A DNA stretch of 64,000 nucleotides from Luteimonas panaciterrae (GTDB lineage Bacteria; Pseudomonadota; Gammaproteobacteria; Xanthomonadales; Xanthomonadaceae): contig NZ_JAJAVH010000007.1 in assembly GCF_020511115.1 (NCBI RefSeq), positions 558,001 through 622,000 of the forward strand. Direction: 5' to 3'. The notes beneath the pieces were generated by a model. It worked only from the letters and a program-made list of their open reading frames with translations, ran no database searches and had not been told where the DNA came from. Made by a program: the position numbers and the translations under genes. Positions within the stretch are counted from its first letter, which is position 1. The number at the start of each line of letters is the position of its first letter. Of this stretch, positions 7,809 to 15,899 are shown in pieces.

Positions 7809-10800
7809 TCAGGTTTGCTCCCAACGGCCGTCGTCGCTGTAGGTGCCGTCGCCGAACAGGTGGAAGTCGCGGATCGCGATCTTGTCGCCCTTCACCGCGT
7901 GGGTGAAACGGAACTCGAAGCGAACCCGCAACGCCGCGAAGGTCGGGTTGTCGCGCGGATAAACGATGTTGTCATCCATGATCTTGGCCTTCACCGACAA
8001 GCCCCAGCCGACCGCGTCGTTGGTGGCGATGTTGCTGATCATCACGTTGCCGACCGACTTGCCGTTGTACTGCCAGTTGATCTCGAAACCGGCGCTGATC
8101 TCGTCGGTGACCAGGAATCCCACCTCGACCATCGGCCAGTCGGTGAAGCGGATGGGCTGACCGTCCTGCGCCGCCGGCATCGGGCTCGGCGCGACATCGT
8201 TGGGATGCTTGTAGCCGCGCAGCTGGTCGAGCTCCCAATGCACGTCGCCGTCGTTGTTGACGACACGCTCCATCACCGCGCCGATGATCGCCGAGGCGAT
8301 CTCCACGGTGGCGCCGCCGTCGAGGGCGCGCGTGCGCGCGGCGCTCAACTCGCGTACCACCGGTGCCGGCGGTGGCGGGAGGCGGAACTGCTCGGGATCG
8401 TCCGGCTCGGCATCGAGCGCGCGCGTCCCGCGCACCGCCGCGCCGCGGCGACCGAGCGACTGCGCGATCGCCGTCTGCGCCGGCAACTGCATGACGCGCC
8501 AATTGCCGTTGCCAGGCCCGGCGATCTCGGAAAAGTCAGTCGCGAATTCGTCGAACGTCACCCAGTTGTCGCACCCGTTGTTGGGCACGTTGAAGGCGAC
8601 AGGATCGTTGTCGAAAGCGACGTTGATGTCCCAAGGATTGAGGATGTGCAGCCGCGCCGACGCCGGATCGTTGAGATCGCCGCGGATGCCGGCCACCACC
8701 ACCGAGTGCGGCTCGCCGAGCACCATCGTCCACAGCGGTCCGTGCGCGGTGAGCCAATCGGCCCATTGCCGCGGCGCGAGATAGCGGCCGCCGTCGGCCG
8801 GCGCCGCCACCGCGACGAATCCGTAGCGCGTGCAGATCGCATCCAGCAAGGCCTGGCTGTAGCGGTTGTCGGCACTGCTGGGAGACAGCAGCGTCGAGAT
8901 CTCGCGCGCCAGCGCCTGTGGCGACATCGCCTCCGGAAGCGTGGCGCCCTTCGGCTGCCGGTAAGAGAACAGCATCGCCATCGATGCCGCCCAGCTGGTG
9001 TTCTTGTCCGGCTGCGGAATCAAGGTCGCCGGATAATCCGGAAGCACTTCGCTGGACACGGCAGAGAACGCACGGGTCCGCACGGACTGCGCCTGCGACA
9101 TGTGTCCGCCGCTTTGTCCGGTCACCCCGAGCGGGCGCGATGGAATCGATTGCCCCGGCGCCCTCACACCGAGCGACTGCGACGACGCCGACTGATTGCC
9201 GCCGTACAGGATGCGCACCACTTCCGGATGGAAGCGTTCGCTGAAAGGTTCGAGCACGGTGGCCGAACCACCGTTGTTGTTGATCCATTCGGCCACCTTG
9301 GCCTGGAAGCTTCTCCACAGATGATCGGCGGCGAAGAAGCCTACCGATGATCCCGGGCCTCCCGTCCAGCGGTCGGCGCCACGGGTATAGAACACCGATG
9401 CGCCACCTTCACTGCGCACGCCGAATTCGCGATGGCCGCTGACCGGATGCTCGCCCGACCACGGCGCGTTGACCGTGGTGAAGCGCCAGCGGTTGCTTTC
9501 GACCAGACTGCCGACCACCGAAGCATTGTCCGGGCCGGCGATGTCGATCTTGAACACCGCGCCGACCGGCGAGGCGGAACTCCAGGTGACATCGTCCACG
9601 CCCGCGTCGTAAGGGATGAACTCGCTGTTGTCCGTGTCGACGAAAGCGTTGAGGTTGAGGCGGATGTGATTCAGGAGAGCGGTATCGCTCCAGCCGGACG
9701 GCAATTGATCGCAGCGCACTTCATAGCGGTCGAGATTGAGCTCGCCATAGGCATCCTGGATGCGCTGCACGTGCATGCTGCGCGCGGAAAGCGCGGAATC
9801 GATCGAACCCGGCACCGTCCAGTTGAACAGATCGGCCCATTGCGGCGCGTAACGCTGTGCCTGATCGACGTCGTCGGCGGTGATGATCATCGCGCGCGCC
9901 GTCGCGCCCAGGCTGCGCGCCGATCCTGAAGTGCGGCGCGTGACCAGTCGCGATACCGGCAGATTGCGGTTGGCACTGAGCGCGAATGTGGCGGCGCGGC
10001 CTTCGATCCAGCCGATCTTCGTCGGTGTGATGAAGCAGCCGCGATTCAACCCCTGTGCCGCCGGCTGCCCGCTGACGTGCACGCCGCAGATCTTCGCCTG
10101 CAGGCTGCCGCCCGAGCCGGTGAGCGTATACACCGGTGATCCGCTGGCGCCGGCCAGCGACAGGATCGGATAGTCGATGGTGTCGGGCGTCGGTGCCGCG
10201 CTGACGTAGCCGCCGTGCAGATGTTGCTTGTCACCGTCGATGGCGTCGGTCAGTCCTGGCACGGCATGCGATTGCGCCGAATAGCCACAGATCGCGACCG
10301 GCAGTTGCGTCGAGGGGGTGGCATTGAGGAACTGGAAGTACTGACCGCCCGGCGCGGCGATCGGCACGCCGTCGATCACGGCCAGATCGTTGTCCCAGTC
10401 GCCGTCGCCGCTGTAGCGTGGCGCCACCCGCCAGGACGAGGCATTGACCGTGCATTCGCCGAAGGGCTTGTCGCTGCTGCCGTTACGTCCCGGAATGATG
10501 TTGCAGGTGCTCATCCCGCTCAGGTTGTGGGCGCAGGTGAGAATGCGATTGGGACCGATGTAGAAGCCGGTGCCGCTGTACTGCGCACCGTCGGGCGCGG
10601 TCATGTTGAGCTGGCAGATCGCCGCATGCGGGAAGCTGTTCGTGCTGGAGACGCCGACGAACCATTCCTCCTTCGCCAGGCTGAAGGCATCTTGCGTGCA
10701 TTGCAGGGCGGTCGACGGATTGCTCGGGTCGTAATACGGCGTGATGATCTCCTGCGCGCGCGCATAGGCACCGCGCGCGGGCATGCCCAGGCTGCGCGTC

Positions 10801-13118
10801 TGCGCACGCGGGCGACGCAGAGACAAGCCTTGCGCGGGCGCTGCGCCAGCTAACGCCGCGACTTCCTGCTGCACGCAGCCCATGTAGTAATCCCAATCCC
10901 AGTACGAGGTCGGGCACTCGTGGTTGTCGCGCGGCGAAATCTCGATATGGCCGAGGATGTGTTCGCGATCGGCCGGAATTCCGTGCTGCTGACATAGCCA
11001 GGCCACCAGTCGCGCCGAGGCCTGGTATTGCGCTTCGGTCGGTGGCAGATCGCGCCGATTGTGGCGCGAGGGTTTGTTGGCATTGTGCTCAATGCCAATG
11101 CTGCGCGAATTGGCCGAGCTGGCGTGCCAGGCCGTGTCGGCATCGCGCACCATCTGCACCACTTCACCGTCGCGGCCGACGATGTAGTGCGAACTGACAC
11201 GGGCACTTGGATTCTGGAACCATTCGATGGTGCCGCCAATGCCCGGACCACCGGCCGTGATATGGATCACGATGCGATCCAATGCACGATCGCGGCGGCG
11301 TCCCGTCGTGAAGCTATGCGCGGGAACGAAGCGGCTGGCGCCGGGATAGTCCGGCGCCGGCACATCGAGCGCGCGAACGCGGCTGCGCCCACGCGACTGC
11401 AATGCTTGCGGTGTCGAGAAGGTGGGATCGTCCGATGACGCATCCGCGGATGGATCGAACTGCTCGACGGGTTCGTCGGCGGTGATGCCCATCGTGTCCG
11501 GATCGACGCCATCGGTGCCGGCCGTCTCCTCGAGGCCGCGCGCGACGCCCAACGAGAAGGTCAGGCTCTGCGACCACTCGGCCGCCACCTGGCGAATCCA
11601 GGCCAGCTTGCCGGCCGTGATGCGGCAGCCGAGATTGGTGGTGTCCGAATGCGCGGCCACATGCACGCCCACCATGTGCGCGCGCGGCGAGGCGCCGCTT
11701 TCGAGCCAATACACCGGCGAACCGCTGGTGCCGCCGAGCGTCTGCAGGTCGTAGTCGAAGGTCTCGTCGGTGGGCAGGCTGCGGATGTAACCACCCATCA
11801 TGTGCTGCTTGTTGGGATCGATGGTCTCGTTGACGAAGTGCTCGATCAGGTCGTTGGCGTACCAGCGCGCCGCATAGCCGCTGACCACCACGCCTTCCGG
11901 CCGCGATTGCGTCAACTCCTCGACGAGATCGAAGTAGTTCGGCGATGCGTTGCCTTCCGGTACGCAGATCAACGCCATGTCGAAATCGCTGTTGCCGCTG
12001 TAGGACGGATGCTTGCGGAACTGCGTGGCCCGGAATCGTCCGAACGGCTCGTTCCCGCTGCCGGTGCCGCCGCCGTTCTTGCCCGGCACGATGATCAGCT
12101 CGCTCTGGCCGTCGACCACATGGGCCGCGGTCAGCAGCAGGCGCGGCGCGATGAAGAACGCGCTGCCGTGCAGGCCGCCTTCCTCGCTGCCGTCCACGGC
12201 GCGCACCTGGCAGATCGCCGAGTGCGGCGGCACCGTGGTGTCGTCGACGCCCAGATACCATCTCGCGCTTTCGATGAAGAAGCTGATCTGCGTGGTCAGC
12301 GCATCGATCAAATTGCTCGGCCGGTAGTACGAAGACACCAGCAAGGGCTTTGCATATGCCGACTGACGCGCGCGCGGCGCGGACACCGAGAGCGCGCGTC
12401 CATAACCATTGCGATAGGACTGCGCGGCGGCAGGTGCCGCGGGAGCGCCGCCATTGACCGGCGCGGGTGCCACCGTCGTGGCGGGCGCGGCGGCCGTGGG
12501 CGCGGGTGCGTCATGGGCTTCCTCGTTCCACAGCTCGTCGGAATAACCGTCGCTGTAGGGAGCCTGCGTTTGCGTCGCGCCATTCCCGCCGTTGACAGGC
12601 CGCGTCGCCACGGCGCCGTTGCCGTTGGTCGTGGGCGTGGTGCTCGCGCCGCCATTCGTGACCAGCGTGTCTCCGCCCCAAGCCAGGCTGTCACCGTTGC
12701 CGCCGCCGTAACCATTGCCGCGATCCAGTCGCGTGGTCCGGCGCAAACCGCGCTCGGTGAGCCCCGAGAGATTGACGTACATATTGCCGCGATCGGGCAC
12801 CCTCACCGCCACCGGACGACTGCGGTCGCCTTCCTGGTATGTCGCCAGGCCGAAATACAGACGCGGCTGACCGACGAAGCGCGCCACCACGCTCGGCGGC
12901 ACCAGATACACCGCCTCCCCCCTGCGACTACTGCCCGCGCTGAGCAGGCGCGTGGTGTAGAAGTTGCGGGTATTGCGTCGCGCGCGATTCTCCGAGGACA
13001 ACAGTTCCGGTTCGGTGGCTAGCCCGATTTCGAACAAGGGCGACTCGGTGCGGACGGTGAAACCGAGCACGCTGAAACGATCATCGATCGAGGCTCGGTT
13101 GGCACGAATGAGGGCCAT
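7809..13118 (-). CDS. Giant multi-hydrolase: trypsin-like, PGRP-type amidase, trypsin-like, degenerate papain-like domains
   Basis: A 1769-residue protein without signal peptide. Order: an N-terminal domain (1-130, FSVLGFTVRTESPLFEIGL); a Gly/Asn then Pro/Ala linker; trypsin-like domain 1 with His in LLTAAHVVDG (about 332), Asp in DFDMALICV (about 379) and Ser in GGTSGSPVY (about 466); a PGRP/Amidase_2 domain (about 609-746) with zinc ligands His in IVIHITAGG, His in ILGHIE and Cys in HECP; trypsin-like domain 2 with CAHNLS (about 861), DNDLAVI (about 910) and GASGSPVY (about 990); an unassigned region (1060-1310); a papain/AvrRpt2-like fold (1365-1520) reading TSWAAS where the family has CWAA, so the nucleophile Cys is Ser; and a conserved-looking C-terminal domain (1600-1769). 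Both trypsin modules share a lead-in of the form YYxPSN followed by WxxGV and AICQ, so they arose by duplication. Linkers carry recurrent RALD/RSLG-type tetrapeptides. The gene starts 9 bp after the first gene of the operon. Substrates are unknown. Confidence 0.88.
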   Translation of the reverse strand: MALIRANRASIDDRFSVLGFTVRTESPLFEIGLATEPELLSSENRARRNTRNFYTTRLLSAGSSRRGEAVYLVPPSVVARFVGQPRLYFGLATYQEGDRSRPVAVRVPDRGNMYVNLSGLTERGLRRTTRLDRGNGYGGGNGDSLAWGGDTLVTNGGASTTPTTNGNGAVATRPVNGGNGATQTQAPYSDGYSDELWNEEAHDAPAPTAAAPATTVAPAPVNGGAPAAPAAAQSYRNGYGRALSVSAPRARQSAYAKPLLVSSYYRPSNLIDALTTQISFFIESARWYLGVDDTTVPPHSAICQVRAVDGSEEGGLHGSAFFIAPRLLLTAAHVVDGQSELIIVPGKNGGGTGSGNEPFGRFRATQFRKHPSYSGNSDFDMALICVPEGNASPNYFDLVEELTQSRPEGVVVSGYAARWYANDLIEHFVNETIDPNKQHMMGGYIRSLPTDETFDYDLQTLGGTSGSPVYWLESGASPRAHMVGVHVAAHSDTTNLGCRITAGKLAWIRQVAAEWSQSLTFSLGVARGLEETAGTDGVDPDTMGITADEPVEQFDPSADASSDDPTFSTPQALQSRGRSRVRALDVPAPDYPGASRFVPAHSFTTGRRRDRALDRIVIHITAGGPGIGGTIEWFQNPSARVSSHYIVGRDGEVVQMVRDADTAWHASSANSRSIGIEHNANKPSRHNRRDLPPTEAQYQASARLVAWLCQQHGIPADREHILGHIEISPRDNHECPTSYWDWDYYMGCVQQEVAALAGAAPAQGLSLRRPRAQTRSLGMPARGAYARAQEIITPYYDPSNPSTALQCTQDAFSLAKEEWFVGVSSTNSFPHAAICQLNMTAPDGAQYSGTGFYIGPNRILTCAHNLSGMSTCNIIPGRNGSSDKPFGECTVNASSWRVAPRYSGDGDWDNDLAVIDGVPIAAPGGQYFQFLNATPSTQLPVAICGYSAQSHAVPGLTDAIDGDKQHLHGGYVSAAPTPDTIDYPILSLAGASGSPVYTLTGSGGSLQAKICGVHVSGQPAAQGLNRGCFITPTKIGWIEGRAATFALSANRNLPVSRLVTRRTSGSARSLGATARAMIITADDVDQAQRYAPQWADLFNWTVPGSIDSALSARSMHVQRIQDAYGELNLDRYEVRCDQLPSGWSDTALLNHIRLNLNAFVDTDNSEFIPYDAGVDDVTWSSASPVGAVFKIDIAGPDNASVVGSLVESNRWRFTTVNAPWSGEHPVSGHREFGVRSEGGASVFYTRGADRWTGGPGSSVGFFAADHLWRSFQAKVAEWINNNGGSATVLEPFSERFHPEVVRILYGGNQSASSQSLGVRAPGQSIPSRPLGVTGQSGGHMSQAQSVRTRAFSAVSSEVLPDYPATLIPQPDKNTSWAASMAMLFSYRQPKGATLPEAMSPQALAREISTLLSPSSADNRYSQALLDAICTRYGFVAVAAPADGGRYLAPRQWADWLTAHGPLWTMVLGEPHSVVVAGIRGDLNDPASARLHILNPWDINVAFDNDPVAFNVPNNGCDNWVTFDEFATDFSEIAGPGNGNWRVMQLPAQTAIAQSLGRRGAAVRGTRALDAEPDDPEQFRLPPPPAPVVRELSAARTRALDGGATVEIASAIIGAVMERVVNNDGDVHWELDQLRGYKHPNDVAPSPMPAAQDGQPIRFTDWPMVEVGFLVTDEISAGFEINWQYNGKSVGNVMISNIATNDAVGWGLSVKAKIMDDNIVYPRDNPTFAALRVRFEFRFTHAVKGDKIAIRDFHLFGDGTYSDDGRWEQT

Positions 13119-13127
13119 GGCGGTCTC

Positions 13128-13454
13128 CTAGCGGCGCTTGCGGGCGCTGTTGGCAGAGGAATTGGACGAAAGCGGCGACGGAACCGCGAACTCGACGGCA
13201 TCACCCATCTCGGCATCGGTTTCGATGACCGAAGAGATGCGCTCCCAAAAACGCTGCTGGGCGTCGATGCCGATGTCGTGCAGATGGGGCTTCATGAATT
13301 CGAGCACTGCTTCCAGATGGCGGAAGAACACGCGCTGTCCCGACTGCACGTGCTCGACCGAGCCGCGCCACTCGCACGACGCGCTATCGGCATCACCACG
13401 CTCGCACCAAACCCGGACGATGAAGGCGGCGGTGCGGTCCTCGAGCAGTGCCAT
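13128..13454 (-). CDS. Small hypothetical protein, first gene of the multi-protease operon
   Basis: A 108-residue protein. Residues 8-55 look like one compact alpha/beta domain: FIVRVWCERG, CEWRGSVEHV, SGQRVFFRHLEAVLEFMKPH. The tail is Ser/Asn/Arg rich (SSNSSANSARKRR). I do not recognise a named family, but the arrangement of an R-x-W strand, a W-R-G-S-V-E-H strand and an F-x-x-L helix reads as a real conserved small domain. It leads the operon; the stop is 9 bp before the ATG of the giant hydrolase. The start has only a weak ribosome-binding site. The four phased heptamers lie 47-86 bp upstream. Function unknown. Confidence 0.7.
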   Translation of the reverse strand: MALLEDRTAAFIVRVWCERGDADSASCEWRGSVEHVQSGQRVFFRHLEAVLEFMKPHLHDIGIDAQQRFWERISSVIETDAEMGDAVEFAVPSPLSSNSSANSARKRR

Positions 13455-13500
13455 GGCGGCGGGGTCCGTCGATTCGACATGGGTCGAGGGTGCTCTTGGG

Positions 13501-13540
13501 GCATCACGGGGGGATCACCCGGGGATCACGGGGTGATCAC
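13501..13540 (-). promoter_or_regulatory. Four heptamer direct repeats at 11-bp spacing, candidate SARP operator
   Basis: Read on the minus strand, the heptamers are GTGATCA, GTGATCC, GTGATCC and GTGATGC, each followed by a 4-nt C/G spacer, so the repeat period is exactly 11 bp. SARP-family activators are known to bind direct heptamers with 4-bp spacers just upstream of a -10 element. The array ends 47 bp before the start codon of the operon, and a SARP/BTAD regulator gene is the next gene upstream. No convincing -10 hexamer is visible after the last repeat. The assignment of regulator to site is inference. Confidence 0.65.
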
Positions 13541-13603
13541 TTGGGTTAGGGAGTTGGTGATATGGATGTGATGCCTTTGAATTTTGTGAGCGGTGTCTCT
13601 TAC

Positions 13604-13795
13604 AAGCAAAAGCGTTTCGTCCGCTACGCGGCCGAGTTCATTTCTTTTGGTAAGCCCCAAAAGAAACGAACCAAAGAAAAACGCTTTTCTCGACACAGCA
13701 ATCCCAACGCGGGAAGTACCCCAGGATTTTCCGACTCGCCATCCTTGGCTCGGTCGGAAAACGGCGGGCATCCTGCCCGCCGCCCTTCGGGTCTA
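13604..13795 (-). repeat. Structured dispersed repeat, copy 1 (inverted)
   Basis: About 190 bp, inverted relative to the copies at 13870-14098 and 54756-54985. It holds two hairpins seen in all copies: a 10-bp stem built on TTTCTTTTGG (around 13637-13662) and an 8-bp G/C stem at 13763-13781, followed on the minus strand by a T-rich run like an intrinsic terminator. Stem bases differ from the other copies but pairing is kept. Open frames across it are composition artefacts. It lies between the multi-protease operon and its presumed regulator. Confidence 0.8.
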
Positions 13796-13869
13796 GAGGC
13801 GAGGTCGGCTCGCAAAGTTCTCAGCAAAAACACAAGAGCAAAAGCCTTGTTCGGCTTTGCTTCGTCTTT

Positions 13870-14098
13870 CGCTTCTAAAAAAGTTTGAACGCCCTGACAG
13901 TCGGAGACCCGGAGGGCGGCGCACAGGGATGTGCGCCGTTTTTCGACCGAGCCAGGATGGCGAGTCGAAAAATCCCGATAGCAACGAAACTCTGGGGCTG
14001 CTTCGTCGGGGAAAGCGTTTTTCTTTGGTTCGTTTCTTTTGACGCTTATCAAAAGAAATGAACTCGGCCGCGTAGCGGACGAAATGCTTTTGCTTCTT
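13870..14098 (+). repeat. Structured dispersed repeat, copy 2
   Basis: About 230 bp beginning GCTTCTAAAAAA. The G/C hairpin is at 13918-13937 (GGCGCACA, loop GGGA, TGTGCGCC) followed by GTTTTT, and the second hairpin has the stem TTTCTTTTGA/TCAAAAGAAA near 14034-14059. With copy 1 it makes an imperfect inverted repeat with arms of about 190 bp around a spacer of about 110 bp. It lies immediately downstream of the SARP gene and could terminate its transcript in either direction. Confidence 0.82.
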
Positions 14099-14113
14099 AA
14101 GCAAACCCCAAAC

Positions 14114-15025
14114 CTAAACCAAAAACCGCAAACTCAACTGCAACTGCTCATCAGCATGCGCAAGATACCCCCGCGCAGAATCAATCATCTGCCGCGCCCC
14201 ACTCTCCCCAGCCCCAATTCCAGGCACGGGCATAGGCATAGACACAACAGACTCAACAGAACCCCCAATCGCACTATCCGCAATCTTCTGATACAGCGCC
14301 ATCGTCTCCCGCATCGGCTGAATCGCCAGCTCCCGCCGCAGCAACTCGCGACAATGCTCGAACTGCCGCAACGCCTGTGCACGCTGTCCATTGAGCACGA
14401 ACAGCTGCATCAACTCCCGATGCACGTCCTCGCGCAACGCATCGTGGTCAAGAATTGCCTGCGCATGACGAATGCCCTCGGCGTATTGTCGGCGGATCGT
14501 CGCGATCTGGATAAGCCGCCCCAGCGCGTTCAGATAATCGCGGCGGTACTTCTCGCGCTCGCGCAGCGCCCAGTCGTCGGTCATGTCCATCAGGATGTCG
14601 GACTTGTACAGGGCCACACCGTGCTCAAGCCCCGCGATGTCCTCATCGGTCAATCGCTCCGGCGGCTTGGACAGGCCGGACGCGATGGCATGCTGGAATT
14701 CCTCGACATCCAGCCACAGCTGCGCCGATCCGTTCAGACCGATCGCGCCCCTGCGGTCGCAGACGATCACATCACCGTGCTTGTGCGGCGGCGGCTCGAT
14801 CAGCCGGCGCAGGCGCCAGAGCGCCGTGTTGAACGATCCCGGCGTGCTCGCGCCGGAACGTTCGGGCCACAGGCTGCCGAGCAAGTCCGAACGGCTGAAG
14901 TAGCAGCCACGGCCGAGCGCCAGGTAGGCCAGCAGGCTCGCGCTGCGGCCGGCGACGGCCAGCTGCTGGCGTTCGTCGTCGCCAGCCGCCACCGTCAGGG
15001 ATCCGAACAGCCAGATCTTGATCAT
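14114..15025 (-). CDS. SARP/BTAD-family transcriptional activator
   Basis: A 303-residue regulator. Residues 1-95 form an OmpR/PhoB-type winged helix (MIKIWLFGSLTV, then SLLAYLALGRG, SRSDLLGSLWP and NTALWRLRRLIEP), and residues about 105-250 form a bacterial transcriptional activator (BTAD) domain with TPR-like helices (LREREKYRRDYLNALGRL, LREDVHRELMQLF). There is no ATPase or sensor domain, so it is of the small DnrI type. The start at 15025 is chosen because it begins the first strand of the winged helix; in-frame sequence further upstream is not protein-like. It is on the same strand as the multi-protease operon, whose promoter region carries heptamers in SARP spacing, so it is the likely activator. 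Confidence 0.88.
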   Translation of the reverse strand: MIKIWLFGSLTVAAGDDERQQLAVAGRSASLLAYLALGRGCYFSRSDLLGSLWPERSGASTPGSFNTALWRLRRLIEPPPHKHGDVIVCDRRGAIGLNGSAQLWLDVEEFQHAIASGLSKPPERLTDEDIAGLEHGVALYKSDILMDMTDDWALREREKYRRDYLNALGRLIQIATIRRQYAEGIRHAQAILDHDALREDVHRELMQLFVLNGQRAQALRQFEHCRELLRRELAIQPMRETMALYQKIADSAIGGSVESVVSMPMPVPGIGAGESGARQMIDSARGYLAHADEQLQLSLRFLV

Positions 15026-15443
15026 TCCCGTCGTCCATCCGTTTCGCCAGCGGGTGGTCGAGAAAGCGTTCCCCGGGTCGATGTCCGTTCGCCCGAGGCG
15101 AACCGTGACGGACCTCACCTTTCTTTCTCCGCCGACGCTTCCGGACCCCGCGCCGGGCCTTCGCCCTCCCCTCGCGGACCCGACGGACTCGTGACGGCGG
15201 CATCGCGCCGCCGAGACGGATGCCCTGAAAAGCGCTTTCTTTCTCGCATAACCTCCCCGCCGAGAGAAGAGGTCTGCTTCCGATGTCAGGTGTAAGCTCT
15301 GCTTTCCGTTAGTGTTGTTGATGGCCTTGGTCGATGGGGAGACCGGCCAGGGCAAGCAAAACGAAACAATCGCGAGCAAGAATCGCTGTCTGTTAAGGCG
15401 CGGGGAGCGCGCCGCAGACAGCCGCTACCGGGAGAGAACGCAG

Positions 15444-15800
15444 ATGAGTACCTTGTCCGTTCGCGTCAGGAAGGCGCGATCGCTGGTACGTCTTTCGCAG
15501 GCCGAACTGGCGAGACGTATCGGCGTGAAGCGCAGCGCTGTCACGCAGTGGGAGAATCCGGAGGGCACCACGCCGAGCGTGGATCATTTGATCCAGATCG
15601 CGCTGCTCACCAGCACCAATTTCGAATGGCTGGCGACCGGACGCGGCCCCAGCTGCAGCGAAGTGGCGGAGCCGGCGTCCGTGATCGTCGACGACTACGC
15701 CCGCGACGAATACGAAAGCCGGATGCTGACGCAGCTGCGCCTAATGCCGATGATGAAACGCAGGATGGCGCTCGACATCATCGGCGTGCTGGCACGGTAG
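15444..15800 (+). CDS. XRE-family helix-turn-helix regulator
   Basis: A 118-residue protein with an N-terminal HTH_3 domain at about 5-65: VRVRKARSLVRLSQAELARR, then IGVKRSAVTQWENPEG and HLIQIALLTSTNFEWLATG. The start at 15444 has GGGAGAG upstream; the longer in-frame extension is non-coding-like. The C-terminal 50 residues include a helix (YESRMLTQLRLMPMMKRRM) suited to dimerisation. It diverges from the SARP gene across about 420 bp, so it may control that promoter. Phage-repressor-like in size, but no phage genes are nearby. Confidence 0.88.
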   Translation: MSTLSVRVRKARSLVRLSQAELARRIGVKRSAVTQWENPEGTTPSVDHLIQIALLTSTNFEWLATGRGPSCSEVAEPASVIVDDYARDEYESRMLTQLRLMPMMKRRMALDIIGVLAR

Positions 15801-15824
15801 AGCTTCGATCGGGACGGCTGCCAT

Positions 15825-15875
15825 CGTCATTCCCGCACCGAAGCGCGCCGTCAGCGCGCTGAGACGGGAATGACG
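15825..15875. terminator. Nested palindrome between convergent genes
   Basis: Perfect 11-bp arms (CGTCATTCCCG / CGGGAATGACG) enclose a second hairpin with 7-bp arms (AGCGCGC / GCGCGCT). It sits between the ends of the XRE gene and glnE, which converge, and may terminate both. The outer arms belong to a short palindromic repeat also seen near 55.1 kb and 63.5 kb. No T-run, so Rho-independent termination is not certain. Confidence 0.55.
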
Positions 15876-15899
15876 GATTCCTGCATCCGAGTTCAAAAA

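Noticed and set aside
7521..9350. A 609-codon plus-strand frame across the giant hydrolase gene
   Set aside because: Low-complexity Arg/His/Val product, antisense to conserved protease domains.
1..13454. The protease operon as a prophage or contractile injection cluster
   Set aside because: No sheath, tube, baseplate, terminase, portal or integrase signature is visible in any of its proteins within this window; the left boundary is cut, so it is not fully excluded.
13501..13540. Short regular repeats as a CRISPR array or replication iterons
   Set aside because: Seven-base units with 4-nt spacers are too short for CRISPR; no replication gene is near. SARP operator spacing explains them better.
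13562..14104. Several 80-140-codon frames within the structured repeats
   Set aside because: They follow repeat sequence on both strands, have no ribosome-binding sites and encode KKR/RNE-rich products that reflect the repeat itself.
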